From Burkholderia stabilis (GTDB lineage: Bacteria > Pseudomonadota > Gammaproteobacteria > Burkholderiales > Burkholderiaceae), in NCBI RefSeq assembly GCF_001742165.1, contig NZ_CP016442.1:1798001-1862000 (forward strand): a DNA stretch of 64,000 bases, given 5' to 3'. Below, in pieces: positions 27,353-37,438 of this stretch. The position numbers and the translations under genes were made by a program. Numbering within the stretch: position 1 is the first letter of the stretch; each line of letters starts with the position of its first letter. The notes beneath the pieces are model-generated. The model was not told the origin of the DNA. It made no database searches and saw only the letters and a list, made by a program, of their open reading frames with translations.

Positions 27353-27483
27353 GGTGGAAAATTTTAGCGCAACCGCGCGACCGCGGCGAGTGGCGTCGGC
27401 CGCCATTGCCCGGGCCGGCCCGATCCGGCCCCGCCGGCGCACAGGCGGTTCTTTTCGTCAACGAGCTATGGTGTAATGCCGGC

Positions 27484-28386
27484 ATGAAAACCGGTAATCA
27501 GTTCAATACTGTCGCGCTCGTCGGCCGGAGCAACACGCCCGGCATCGCCGAGCCGCTCGCCACCCTGGCTGCCAGCCTCGCGCAGCTAGGCTTCGAAGTC
27601 GTCTTCGAAGGCGATACCGCGCGCGAGTTCGGCATCACCGGCTATCCGGCGCTCACCCCGGCCGAAATCGGGGCGCGCGCGGACGTGGCGGTCGTGCTGG
27701 GCGGCGACGGCACGATGCTCGGCATCGGCCGCCAGCTCGCGCCGTACAAGACGCCGCTGATCGGGATCAACCACGGGCGGCTCGGCTTCATCACAGACAT
27801 CGCGGCAGCCGACATGCACGCGCGCGTCCCCGTGATGCTGGCGGGCAAGTTCGAGCGCGAGGAGCGCTCGCTGCTCGAGGCCCGGATCATGCGCGACGGC
27901 GAACCGATCTACCACGCGCTCGCCTTCAACGACGTCGTCGTGAACCGCAGCGGCTTCTCCGGGATGGTCGAGCTGCGCGCGTCGGTCGACGGCCGGTACA
28001 TGTACAACCAGCGTTCGGACGGCCTGATCGTCGCCACGCCGACCGGCTCGACCGCCTATGCGCTGTCGTCGGCCGGCCCGATCCTCCATCCGCAGCTGCA
28101 GGGCATCGTGCTCGTGCCGATCGCGCCGCATGCGCTGTCGAACCGGCCGATCGTGCTGCCGGACGATTCGAAGATCGCGATCCAGATCGTCGGCGGGCGC
28201 GACGTCAACGTGAACTTCGACATGCAGTCGTTTACCGCGCTCGAACTGAACGACACGATCGAGGTGCGCCGCTCGAAGCATACGGTGCCGTTCCTGCACC
28301 CGATCGGCTACAGCTACTACGCGACGCTGCGCAAGAAGCTGCACTGGAACGAACACGCATCGAACGAAGACGACAAGGCGTCCTGA
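27484..28386 (+). CDS. nadK: NAD kinase
   Basis: Phosphorylates NAD to NADP with ATP. The GGDGTMLG motif (about residues 72-79) with the catalytic Asp, the [11 protein letters not shown] segment and the NAD-binding [21 protein letters not shown] motif are intact. 300 aa. TGTAAT (27472-27477) ends six nt before the ATG and no ribosome binding site intervenes, so a leaderless transcript is possible. recN follows after 20 bp, and hrcA is divergent; hrcA-nadK-recN is a conserved grouping in proteobacteria. Confidence 0.97.
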   Translation: MKTGNQFNTVALVGRSNTPGIAEPLATLAASLAQLGFEVVFEGDTAREFGITGYPALTPAEIGARADVAVVLGGDGTMLGIGRQLAPYKTPLIGINHGRLGFITDIAAADMHARVPVMLAGKFEREERSLLEARIMRDGEPIYHALAFNDVVVNRSGFSGMVELRASVDGRYMYNQRSDGLIVATPTGSTAYALSSAGPILHPQLQGIVLVPIAPHALSNRPIVLPDDSKIAIQIVGGRDVNVNFDMQSFTALELNDTIEVRRSKHTVPFLHPIGYSYYATLRKKLHWNEHASNEDDKAS

Positions 28387-28406
28387 CGCCCCTCCCGCCC
28401 GACACC

Positions 28407-30056
28407 ATGCTCCGCCACCTCTCGATCCGCGACTTCGTCATCGTCGCCGCGCTCGATCTCGAATTCGACAGCGGCTTTTCCGTCTTTTCCGGCGAAACCG
28501 GCGCCGGCAAATCGATCCTGATCGACGCCCTTGCCCTCGCGCTCGGCGAACGCGCCGACGCGAGCGTCGTGCGCGCCGGCTGCGGCCGCGCCGACATCAC
28601 GGCCGAATTCACGCCGCACGACCGCGTCGCGCGCTGGCTCGACGAACACGCGTTCGACACCGAGGACACCGTGATGCTGCGCCGCGTGATCGATGCGAAC
28701 GGCCGTTCGCGCGCGTTCATCAACGGCACCAGCGCGACGCTCGCGCAACTGCGCGAACTCGGCGAGATGCTCGTCGACATCCACGGCCAGCACGCGCACC
28801 AGCTGCTGATGCGGCCCGACGCGCAGCGCGAGCTGTTCGATACGCACGCGGGGCTCGTCGCCGATGCCGCGAACGTCGCGCGCGCATGGCGCGTGTGGCG
28901 CGACGCGACGCAGGCGATCGACGCCGCGAAGTCGCACGAACGCGAGCTGCAGCTCGAACGCGAAAAGCTCGCGTGGCAGCTCGCCGAGCTCGACAAGCTC
29001 GCGCCGCAAGCCGGCGAATGGGACGAAGTCAGCAACGAGCACAAGCGCCTGTCGCATTCGGCGAACCTGATCGACGGTGTGCGCGGCGCGCTCAACGCGC
29101 TTTCAGAGGCCGACGACGCGATGCTCGCGCAGCTCGGCGCGATCGTGTCGAAGCTGCGCAGCCTCGCCGACTACGACACCGCGCTCGGCGACGCGCTCGC
29201 GTCGCTCGAACCGGCCGAGATCCAGCTGCAGGAAGCCGTCTATTCGCTGTCGCACTACGCACAGCGCGTCGATCTCGACCCGGAGCGGCTCGCGCAGGTC
29301 GAAACGCGTCTCGATGCGCTGCACTCGACCGCACGCAAGTTCCGGCTGCCGCCCGACACGCTGCACGAAGAACACGCGGCACGCCGCGCGCAGCTCGCCG
29401 CGCTCGACGCGGCCGCCGATCTCGGCGCGCTCGAGGCGACGCAGGCCAAGGCGCGGGAAGCCTATCTCGCCGACGCGAAGCACCTGTCCAAGGCGCGCGC
29501 GCAGGCCGCCAGGGCGCTGGGCACGGCCGTCACGGCCGGCATGCAGGAACTGTCGATGGCGGGCGGGAGTTTCGAGGTCGCACTCGTGCCGCTCGCCGAC
29601 GGCGGCCCGCACGGGCTCGAGCAGGTCGAATTCCGCGTGGCCGGGCACCCGGGCGTGCCGCTGCGGCCGCTCGGGAAAGTCGCGTCGGGCGGCGAGCTCG
29701 CTCGGATCAGCCTCGCGCTCGCGGTGATCGCGAGCGCGGCGAGCCCGACGCCGACGTTGATCTTCGACGAAGTCGATACGGGGATCGGCGGCGGCGTCGC
29801 CGAAGTGGTCGGTCGCCTGCTGCACCAGCTCGGGCGCGACCGCCAGGTGCTGTGCGTGACGCACCTGCCGCAGGTCGCCGCGCGCGGCGATCATCACTTC
29901 CAGGTCGCGAAGGGCGCCGACGACCGCGGCGGCACGGTGTCGACGGTCGTCGCGCTCGACCGGGCCAACCGGATCGAGGAAGTCGCGCGAATGCTCGGCG
30001 GGCTCGAGATCACGGCGACGACCCGCAAGCACGCGAAGGAAATGCTGGCGGCCTGA
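28407..30056 (+). CDS. recN: DNA repair protein RecN
   Basis: SMC-like ATPase used in double-strand break repair. Walker A is GETGAGKSILIDALALALG (residues 30-48), and Walker B with the ABC signature lies near the end: GGELARISLALAV and LIFDEVDTGIGGGVAEVVGRLL (end at about 475). Between these are coiled-coil arms (about 150-360) rich in Glu, Lys, Ala and Leu. 549 aa, normal. It follows nadK by 20 bp and is probably co-transcribed. In E. coli recN is SOS-controlled, but no LexA box is visible in the short gap here. Confidence 0.97.
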   Translation: MLRHLSIRDFVIVAALDLEFDSGFSVFSGETGAGKSILIDALALALGERADASVVRAGCGRADITAEFTPHDRVARWLDEHAFDTEDTVMLRRVIDANGRSRAFINGTSATLAQLRELGEMLVDIHGQHAHQLLMRPDAQRELFDTHAGLVADAANVARAWRVWRDATQAIDAAKSHERELQLEREKLAWQLAELDKLAPQAGEWDEVSNEHKRLSHSANLIDGVRGALNALSEADDAMLAQLGAIVSKLRSLADYDTALGDALASLEPAEIQLQEAVYSLSHYAQRVDLDPERLAQVETRLDALHSTARKFRLPPDTLHEEHAARRAQLAALDAAADLGALEATQAKAREAYLADAKHLSKARAQAARALGTAVTAGMQELSMAGGSFEVALVPLADGGPHGLEQVEFRVAGHPGVPLRPLGKVASGGELARISLALAVIASAASPTPTLIFDEVDTGIGGGVAEVVGRLLHQLGRDRQVLCVTHLPQVAARGDHHFQVAKGADDRGGTVSTVVALDRANRIEEVARMLGGLEITATTRKHAKEMLAA

Positions 30057-30157
30057 CGCGGCCGCCCGCCTGCCGGGTCCGCGCCTCCCCGCCGCGCGGG
30101 CTTGCGCTTCAAGAGCGGGCGGCGCGTCTGCCGACCCAACACCCGCCCCGCTCTCGT

Positions 30158-32959
30158 TCAAACGCCCGTTTCAACCGCCCCGAACACGCGCGTCCACAGC
30201 GCCGTCACGGCAGCCCGCTCGTCGGCCACCGTGGCCGGATCGACGCGCGCCTTCTCCATCCCGTCGAGCCGCAGCTTGTGCTGCAGCTTCCGGTACTTGC
30301 GGTAGGCCGCGCCGACGCGCTCGGCCTCGTCCTCGCCCATCAGCCCGAAGCGCGCGACCTCGCGCAGCAGCGCGATGTTGCCCGTGTTGCGGATCAGCTC
30401 GGCGTCGCTCGACGCGTGCAGCAGCACCCAGTACTGGACGATGAACTCGATGTCGACCATCCCGCCGCGATCGTGCTTCAGGTCGAACAGCTCGGTCTGG
30501 TTCGGGTGGCCGGCAAACACCTTGCCGCGCATGTCGACGATCTCCTTCGCGAGCACGCCGCCGTCGCGCGGCGTGGTCAGCACCTGCTGGCGGATCGCCT
30601 CGAAGTCCGCGCCGATCTGCGCGTCGCCCGCGCTGTAGCGCGCGCGCGTCAGCGCCTGGTGCTCCCACACCCACGCGGTATTCGCGGCATCGCCTTCGCG
30701 CAGCTGGTAGCGGCGGAACGCATCGAGATCGGTGACGAGCAGCCCAGCCTCGCCGTTCGGCCGCAGCCGCAGGTCGATGTCGAACAGCGCGCCCGCGCCG
30801 GTCGCCGTCGTGAGCCACGTGATGAGCCGCCGCGTGAAGGTCGTATAGACGTCCGCAGAACGCTCGTCGGGATCGTCGTACAGGAAAATCAGGTCGAGAT
30901 CCGATGCGTAGCCGAGCTCCTTGCCGCCCAGCTTGCCGTACGCGATCACCGCGAACTTCGGCACGTCGCGATGACGCTTCGCGAGCTGCGACCACACGAC
31001 TTCGATCGTCACGTCGAGCACCGCGTCGGCCAGCTCGGACAGGCGGTCGCTCACGTGCTCGACCGACAGTTGCCCGGCGAGATCGATCAGCAGGATCCGG
31101 AACACTTCAGCGTGCTGCGCGTGCCGCAGCAGGTCCATCTGCTGCTCGGGGCCGTCGGCCGCCGCGAGGCGCGCACGCAGCGCGTCCTTGAACGCGGGCC
31201 AGTCGAACGGGCTCGCGATCGCCTCGTCGTCGAGCAGTTCGTCGAGCAGTTGCGGGTGGCGGATCAGGTAGCCGCCGCCCCAGCGCGTCGCGCCGAGCAC
31301 CGACAGCACACGGTCGAGCGCGGCCGGGTATTCGGTCAGCAGCGCGAGATAGACGCCGCGCCGGCTGACCGTCTCGAGCAGGTCGAACAGGCGCACGATC
31401 GTGTCGTCGCGGCGCGCGGCATCGATCCGCGGCGCGGCCTCGAGCGCCCGCTGCGCAACGCGGTCGAAGCGGTGCCGGCTCTTCTCCGGCAGGCCCGTGT
31501 AGCGCGACGATTGCCAGACCGCGCGCAGCCGCGCGAGCACCGCGACCGGATCGGTGAAACCGAGGCCGTCCAGGCGGGCGGCGAGCGCGTCGTCCTCGCC
31601 GTCGTCGGCCAGCGCGCCGCTCCAGATCCACGCGGCGGCCGTCTCCTCGCCCGCTCCGCAGGGCGCGCCGTTCACCTTGTCGGCGAAGATCTGGTCGAAC
31701 TGCGCCTCGACGAAATTCCGGTGCTCGTCCAGCACGGTCATCAGCGCCGCATAGTCGGCAAAGCCGAGCGACGCGGCCAGCGCCGCGCGTTCGTCCGGCT
31801 CGACCGGCATCGCGTGCGTCTGCGCGTCGTTGCGGTACTGCAGCCGGTGCTCGAGCGTGCGCAGGAAGTTGTACGCGTCGGTCAGGCGCGCGCGCACGTC
31901 CTCGCCGATCAGCCCGCGCGCCTGCGCATGGCGCAGCACCGCGAGCGTCGGCCGCACGCGGAATTCCGCATCCTGGCCGCCGCGGATCAGCTGGAACACC
32001 TGCGCGCTGAACTCGATCTCGCGAATCCCGCCGCGCCCGAGCTTGATGTCGTCGGCCTTGTCGGGCCGCATCGACGCGCGGCGCGCGGCTTCCTGGCGAA
32101 TCTGCTGGTGCAGCGAGCGAATCGCGCCGATCACGCCGAAATCGAGATAGCGGCGGTACACGAACGGCTTGACGATCGACTCGAGCTGCGACTCGAGCCG
32201 CATCGCCGCGTCGCTGTCGCCTTCCGACACGAGCCGCCCCTTGATCCACGCATAGCGCTCCCACTCGCGCCCCTGCACGTAGAAATATTCCTCGAGCATC
32301 CCGAGGCTGCAGACGAGCGGCCCGGAATCGCCGTTCGGACGCAGCCGCATGTCGACGCGAAACACGTAGCCGTCGGCCGTGACCTCGGACAGCACGCCGA
32401 TCAGGCGCCGGCCGAGCCGCGTGAAGTATTCCTGCGTGGACAGCGGCGCGCGCGCGCCGCCGGTCGTCTCGCCATCGTCCTCGTACACGAAGATCAGGTC
32501 GATGTCCGACGACACGTTCAGCTCGCGGCCGCCGAGCTTGCCCATCCCGACCACGCCGAGCACGACGCGCTGGCCGTCGGCGCCGCGCGGCTCGCCGTAC
32601 AGCGCCTCGAGTTCGGCCGACAGCAGCGCGAGCGAGCGCTGCACGGCCACTTCGGCGAGATCGGTCATCGCGCCGGTCACCTCGACGACGTCCGCCAGCC
32701 CGCGCAGGTCGCGCTCCGCGACCGCGCCGAACGCCTCGGCACGCAGTTGCCGCAGCGCGCGCTTCAGTTGCTCCTCGGTCGGCGCGGCCGTGCCGGCCGG
32801 CGTCGCGAGCAGTTCGGTGAGGCGGGCGTCGAGCTGCGCGCGGGCGAGCGGCGCGGCGGCCCACGCGACGACCTGCTCGGCCAGCGCGGGCCGCGCGGCG
32901 GCCGCGCGCGCGAGATAACGGGAATAGGACGTGCTGATCAGGGCGGAAGCGTCGGTCAT
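30158..32959 (-). CDS. glnE: Bifunctional glutamine synthetase adenylyltransferase/deadenylase
   Basis: Adds or removes AMP on glutamine synthetase according to PII and glutamine signals. Two nucleotidyltransferase domains are present: the N-terminal one with SDIDLIFVYEDDGET (about residues 148-162) and the C-terminal one with SDLDLIFLYDDPDE (about 685-698), each with paired metal-binding Asp. 933 aa from the ATG at 32959, close to E. coli GlnE (946). An upstream in-frame extension of 55 residues is Arg/Ala-rich and rejected. It is divergent from yhdP, with a 228-bp shared upstream region. Confidence 0.96.
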   Translation of the reverse strand: MTDASALISTSYSRYLARAAAARPALAEQVVAWAAAPLARAQLDARLTELLATPAGTAAPTEEQLKRALRQLRAEAFGAVAERDLRGLADVVEVTGAMTDLAEVAVQRSLALLSAELEALYGEPRGADGQRVVLGVVGMGKLGGRELNVSSDIDLIFVYEDDGETTGGARAPLSTQEYFTRLGRRLIGVLSEVTADGYVFRVDMRLRPNGDSGPLVCSLGMLEEYFYVQGREWERYAWIKGRLVSEGDSDAAMRLESQLESIVKPFVYRRYLDFGVIGAIRSLHQQIRQEAARRASMRPDKADDIKLGRGGIREIEFSAQVFQLIRGGQDAEFRVRPTLAVLRHAQARGLIGEDVRARLTDAYNFLRTLEHRLQYRNDAQTHAMPVEPDERAALAASLGFADYAALMTVLDEHRNFVEAQFDQIFADKVNGAPCGAGEETAAAWIWSGALADDGEDDALAARLDGLGFTDPVAVLARLRAVWQSSRYTGLPEKSRHRFDRVAQRALEAAPRIDAARRDDTIVRLFDLLETVSRRGVYLALLTEYPAALDRVLSVLGATRWGGGYLIRHPQLLDELLDDEAIASPFDWPAFKDALRARLAAADGPEQQMDLLRHAQHAEVFRILLIDLAGQLSVEHVSDRLSELADAVLDVTIEVVWSQLAKRHRDVPKFAVIAYGKLGGKELGYASDLDLIFLYDDPDERSADVYTTFTRRLITWLTTATGAGALFDIDLRLRPNGEAGLLVTDLDAFRRYQLREGDAANTAWVWEHQALTRARYSAGDAQIGADFEAIRQQVLTTPRDGGVLAKEIVDMRGKVFAGHPNQTELFDLKHDRGGMVDIEFIVQYWVLLHASSDAELIRNTGNIALLREVARFGLMGEDEAERVGAAYRKYRKLQHKLRLDGMEKARVDPATVADERAAVTALWTRVFGAVETGV

Positions 32960-33187
32960 CGAGAAGCGGGCCTGGCGGAAAGACCGGCCGGCGCGGGCCG
33001 ACGCGTGCGCGCCCCGCTGCCGGCCGGCCCCATGGACTCGGCGCGGCATCGCGGGGCGCATGCGCCCGTCGCGAAACCGCGCGCCGGAAAGCCCGTGCCG
33101 CACTGCCGCAACGGCCGCCGGCACGAACCCGTGTGATACATTTCAACGTCAATCTGCAAAACTACCATATCGCCGCCCGTCCGCCGC

Positions 33188-36100
33188 ATGTCCGACCGTC
33201 AGGAATCCGCCGTAGCTGCGCCCGAAGCGGGACCTCCGAAGCACGATCATCCGGTCTTGCGTCGCGTGTTCAGGGTGACGCTGGCAGTCGGGATCGGCAC
33301 CTACTTCGTCGCGTCCGGCGCCTTCCTCGGGCTGCGTTATGTGCTGCTGCCCCGCATCGACGAATACCGTCCGCGCATCGAGCGCCTCGTGTCCGACAAG
33401 CTCCACGCGCAGCTTTCGATCGGCAAGCTTTCCCCGAACTGGTCCGGCATGCAGCCGGGCGTCGAAGTCACGAACCTGACGATCCGCGGCCGCGACGGCA
33501 AGGTCGCGCTGTCGGTGCCGCACGCGACGGCCGCGCTGTCGTGGATGTCGCTGCTGCGGCTGTCGCCCGCGCTGTCGAGCCTGATCGTCGACCAGCCCGA
33601 CCTTGCCGTCGCGCGCGCGGCCGACGGCTCGCTGAGCATCGCGGGCGTCGGCGTGGCGACCACCCACGGCGGCAACGACACGTTCGGCACCTGGCTGCTG
33701 AAGCAGGAGGCGATCGTGCTGCGCGGCGGCACGCTGCGCTGGCGCGACGCGCAGCACGACGCGCCGGAGCTCGTGCTGTCGGGCATCCGGATCGCGGTGC
33801 TCAACAACGGCCGCGTGCACCGGGCTGCGCTGCAGGCGCCCGCGAACGGCACGCTGCTGCTCGGCCCGCTCGATTTCCGCGCGCGCTTCACGCACAAGGC
33901 GCTCGCGCCGGTCGGCAAGCCGACGAACTGGACGGGTGACGCGTACCTGTCGACCGGCCCCGTCGATCTGCAGACGCTCGCCCGCTATCTCGACATCCCG
34001 CTCACGATCCATGCGGGGCGTATCGACAACGCGATCTGGGCGACCTTCCGCGACGGCCGGCTGCGCTCGGCGGGCGGCGACCTGCAGGGCGCCGACGTCA
34101 CGCTGCGCGTGCGGCCGACGCAGCCGCGGCTCGACGTGCCGGCGGTCGGATTCGGCTGGGACATGGCGATGGACGCCGGGCACGACTACACGCTGCACCT
34201 GTCGCGCTTTCACGCGGAACTCGGCCAGCCGCCGCTCGACGACGGCACGCCGCTCGCCCGCTCGCTCGCGCTGTCGACGCTGACGGCCCGCTACCGCGTG
34301 CCGACGGCCAGCCAGGGGCAACTGATCAGCGTCGTCGGCGACCGCGTCGATCTCGGCATCCTCAGCGAATTCATTCGCGGCTTGCCGCTGCCGGCCCGCC
34401 TGCGCAACGAGCTGATCAAGATCGACCCGCGCGGGATGATGTCGAACTACCAGATCGAAGTCGAGCGAGCGAAACCCGCGCGGGCCGAACTCGCCGACGA
34501 AGAGCGGCGCACCGGCGCCGCGCCGATCGTCCGCTACCGCTTCCTCGGCGACCTGCAGGGCATCAGCTTCGCCGCGCAGGAGCCGCCGCCCGGCCTGTCG
34601 CCGCGCGGCCACCCGCGCGCCGGCTGGCCGGGCATCGAGAACCTGTGGGGCCGCGTCGACGCGAGCGAGACGGGCGGCACCGCGCACTTCGACACGGTCA
34701 ATGCGGCCGTCACGGTGCCCGGCGAGTTCGACGAGCCGCGCCTGACGTTCGACCGGCTGCGCGGCAACGTCAAATGGACGATCACGCCTGCGCCCGGCGA
34801 CAAGCACGCGCGCGTCGACGTGACGCTGCCGGACCTGCTCGTGTCGAACCCCGATGCCGAAATCGCGGTGTCGGGCTCGTACACGAACCCCGGCCACGGT
34901 CGCGGGACGCTCGACCTGCGCGCCGATTTCGCACGCGCAGCGGTGGCGCGCATTCCGCGCTACCTGCCGACCGGGATGTCCGAGCACCTGCGCGACTATC
35001 TCGGCCACGCGCTGCAGGACGGCAAGGTGACCAAGGGCGCGTCGATCGTGGCCCGCGGCCCGCTCGAGAAATTCCCGTTCGAGCACGAGCCCGACGCCGG
35101 CGTGTTCCACATCGTCGCGCCGTTCACCGGCGGCCGCTTCGAGCCGACGCCGTACCCGCCGCGCAAGCTCGCGAACGGCACGCCGAGCGTCTGGCCGGCG
35201 CTCGACGGCATCGACGGCGTGTTCGAGCTCAAGCAGAACAAGCTGCGCTTCGACATCGACCGCGCGCACTACAAGCGCGTCGCGCTGACGAAGGTCGCGG
35301 GCCGCATCGACGATCTCGGCAATCCGTCGCACTCGCCGCTCATCATCGATGGCCATGCACAAGGCCCGCTCGCCGACCTGATCGACTACGCGGACAACAG
35401 CTCGCTCGGCACGATGAGCGGGCACATCGGCCAGCGGATCGATGCGCAGGGGCCCGCGTCGCTCGGGCTCAAGATCACGATTCCGCAGCACGTCGCGCAT
35501 CCGCATACGCACATCGAAGGCGCGCTCGCATTCGGCGGCAACACGCTGTCGACCCGCGGCGTGCCGCCGCTGTCCGCGCTGCGCGGCAGCGTCAAGTTCA
35601 CCGAGGCCGGCGCATCGCTGCACGAGCTGTCGGGGCGCTTCCTCGGCGGCCCGGTGCGCGCGAACGGCACCTTCCAGTCGCACGGCCCGTACGCGGTGGA
35701 CGTCGACGGCAAGCTCGCGCTCGACGCCGCGCGCGGCCTGAACCTGCATGGCGCGGCCGCCGCGCTGCTCGAGCACGTGATCGGCGACGCGCCGTACAAG
35801 GTCGCCGTGCGCGGCGCACCGGGCCGCCTGCCCGACATCACCGCGCGCTCCGACCTGACGGGCGTCGCGCTGAACTTCCCGGCGCCGTTCGCGAAACCGG
35901 CCGGCACGCCGATGCCGTTCAGCTTCACGCTGCAGCCGGCCCCGCAGGCCGACGGCAAGCGCCTCGAACACGCCGACCTGACGCTCGGCCCCGTGTCCGC
36001 GACCTACCTGCTCGACGCGACGCGCGGCCAGCCGCTGCGCGCAGTGCGCGGCGCGATGGGCATCCACCGGATGCCCGACATGCCGCAGGAAGGCGTGAGC

Positions 36101-37387
36101 GCGGCCGTCGACGTCGGCGAACTCGATGCCGATGCGTGGCTCGCGCTCGCCCATACGCTGAAGCCCGACACGCCGCGCGCGCCGGAGCCGCAGGCGCCGT
36201 CGCGCGTCGATCTCGCGAGCTTCGCGCCGAAGCGCTTCGCGCTCCACTTCGGCACGCTGAAGCTGCTCAAGCGCAACTGGGAAAACGTGATCGTCGGCGC
36301 GTCGCACGTCGACGAGCTGTGGCAGGCCAACATCGCGTCGAACCAGGTGTCGGGCTACCTGTCGTGGGCGCCCGGCGGCGGCCACAACGGCGCGGGCGTG
36401 CTGAACGCGCGGCTCGCGAAGCTCGTGATTCCGGACAGCGCGCAGCACGACCTCGTCGGCCGCGCGATGAACCTGCCGACGCCGACCGACCGACCGATGC
36501 CGTCGATCGACCTGATCGTCGACCAGGTCGTCGCGCGCAACCACGACATCGGCCGTCTCGTCGTCAACGCGCGCAACATCGACGAGGAAGGCACGCCGGT
36601 GTGGCAGCTCGACAAGCTGGAGCTGTCGAACCCGGCCGCGAAACTCACGGCGACCGGCAACTGGCGCACGTCGCGCCGCGCGCTCGCCCGCGGTGCCGAC
36701 GAAAACGATGCGCCGCGCCGCACCGTATTCGACTTCAAGCTCGACATCGACAACGCGGGCGCGCTGCTCGACCGCGTCGGCCTGCCGCGCACGCTCGAGA
36801 GCGGCCACGGCACGATCACGGGCAAGGTCGGCTGGCGCGGCGGCCCGACCGCGGTCGACTTCCCGTCGTTCGGCGGCCAGGTCGCGCTCGATCTCGAACA
36901 CGGCCAGATCCTGAAGGTCGATCCGGGCGCCGCCAAGCTGCTCGGCGTGCTGAGCCTGCAGAGCCTCGCGCGCTTCCTGACGCTGAACTTCCGCGACGTG
37001 ATCGGCAAGGGTTTGCCGTTCGACAAGATCACCGGCACGGGCCAGATCTCGAACGGGATCGCGCGCACCGACGACTTCTCGATGATGACGGGGCCCGCGA
37101 ACGTCACCGTGCGCGGCGCGGTCGATCTCGGCACCGAGACGCAGGACCTGCACGCGCACGTCGCGCCGAAAATCAGCGCGGGCGCGGCTGCGATCGGGGC
37201 CGCGGTCATCAATCCACTGCTCGGCATCGGCGTGCTGGCCGCGAACTACGCGCTGTCGGAAACGCTGTCGCGCGCGTTCGCGCTCGACTACACGATCACG
37301 GGCTCGTGGGCGCATCCGCACATCGAGCGGGTGCGGGGCGATCAGGGTAAGATGAATCACGGTCCGGCCGATGCGACGAACCATTGA
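33188..37387 (+). CDS. yhdP: YhdP family AsmA-like protein (DUF3971/TIGR02099)
   Basis: Very large inner-membrane-anchored protein (1399 aa). A single membrane helix at about residues 30-55 (VTLAVGIGTYFVASGAFLGL) is followed by a periplasmic beta-rich body. YhdP, TamB and YdbH form the AsmA-like group thought to bridge the periplasm and move phospholipids to the outer membrane. Near the C-terminus is the conserved GLPFDKITGTGQISNGIARTDDF-type region, described here by its core FDKITGTG, and GAAAIGAAVINPLLGIGV. glnE is divergent upstream, and the nitrilase gene and tldD follow, a conserved order in betaproteobacteria. E. coli YhdP has 1266 aa. Confidence 0.92.
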   Translation: MSDRQESAVAAPEAGPPKHDHPVLRRVFRVTLAVGIGTYFVASGAFLGLRYVLLPRIDEYRPRIERLVSDKLHAQLSIGKLSPNWSGMQPGVEVTNLTIRGRDGKVALSVPHATAALSWMSLLRLSPALSSLIVDQPDLAVARAADGSLSIAGVGVATTHGGNDTFGTWLLKQEAIVLRGGTLRWRDAQHDAPELVLSGIRIAVLNNGRVHRAALQAPANGTLLLGPLDFRARFTHKALAPVGKPTNWTGDAYLSTGPVDLQTLARYLDIPLTIHAGRIDNAIWATFRDGRLRSAGGDLQGADVTLRVRPTQPRLDVPAVGFGWDMAMDAGHDYTLHLSRFHAELGQPPLDDGTPLARSLALSTLTARYRVPTASQGQLISVVGDRVDLGILSEFIRGLPLPARLRNELIKIDPRGMMSNYQIEVERAKPARAELADEERRTGAAPIVRYRFLGDLQGISFAAQEPPPGLSPRGHPRAGWPGIENLWGRVDASETGGTAHFDTVNAAVTVPGEFDEPRLTFDRLRGNVKWTITPAPGDKHARVDVTLPDLLVSNPDAEIAVSGSYTNPGHGRGTLDLRADFARAAVARIPRYLPTGMSEHLRDYLGHALQDGKVTKGASIVARGPLEKFPFEHEPDAGVFHIVAPFTGGRFEPTPYPPRKLANGTPSVWPALDGIDGVFELKQNKLRFDIDRAHYKRVALTKVAGRIDDLGNPSHSPLIIDGHAQGPLADLIDYADNSSLGTMSGHIGQRIDAQGPASLGLKITIPQHVAHPHTHIEGALAFGGNTLSTRGVPPLSALRGSVKFTEAGASLHELSGRFLGGPVRANGTFQSHGPYAVDVDGKLALDAARGLNLHGAAAALLEHVIGDAPYKVAVRGAPGRLPDITARSDLTGVALNFPAPFAKPAGTPMPFSFTLQPAPQADGKRLEHADLTLGPVSATYLLDATRGQPLRAVRGAMGIHRMPDMPQEGVSAAVDVGELDADAWLALAHTLKPDTPRAPEPQAPSRVDLASFAPKRFALHFGTLKLLKRNWENVIVGASHVDELWQANIASNQVSGYLSWAPGGGHNGAGVLNARLAKLVIPDSAQHDLVGRAMNLPTPTDRPMPSIDLIVDQVVARNHDIGRLVVNARNIDEEGTPVWQLDKLELSNPAAKLTATGNWRTSRRALARGADENDAPRRTVFDFKLDIDNAGALLDRVGLPRTLESGHGTITGKVGWRGGPTAVDFPSFGGQVALDLEHGQILKVDPGAAKLLGVLSLQSLARFLTLNFRDVIGKGLPFDKITGTGQISNGIARTDDFSMMTGPANVTVRGAVDLGTETQDLHAHVAPKISAGAAAIGAAVINPLLGIGVLAANYALSETLSRAFALDYTITGSWAHPHIERVRGDQGKMNHGPADATNH

Positions 37388-37438
37388 ACCGCGCAGGGTG
37401 CCGGGCCGCACCCCATTTATGACGCAACCGATCCCGCG

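Noticed and set aside
28886..33136. 1416-codon rightward frame across recN and antisense to glnE
   Set aside because: Out-of-frame with recN and antisense to an intact GlnE; composition is Arg/Ala-rich with no family features.
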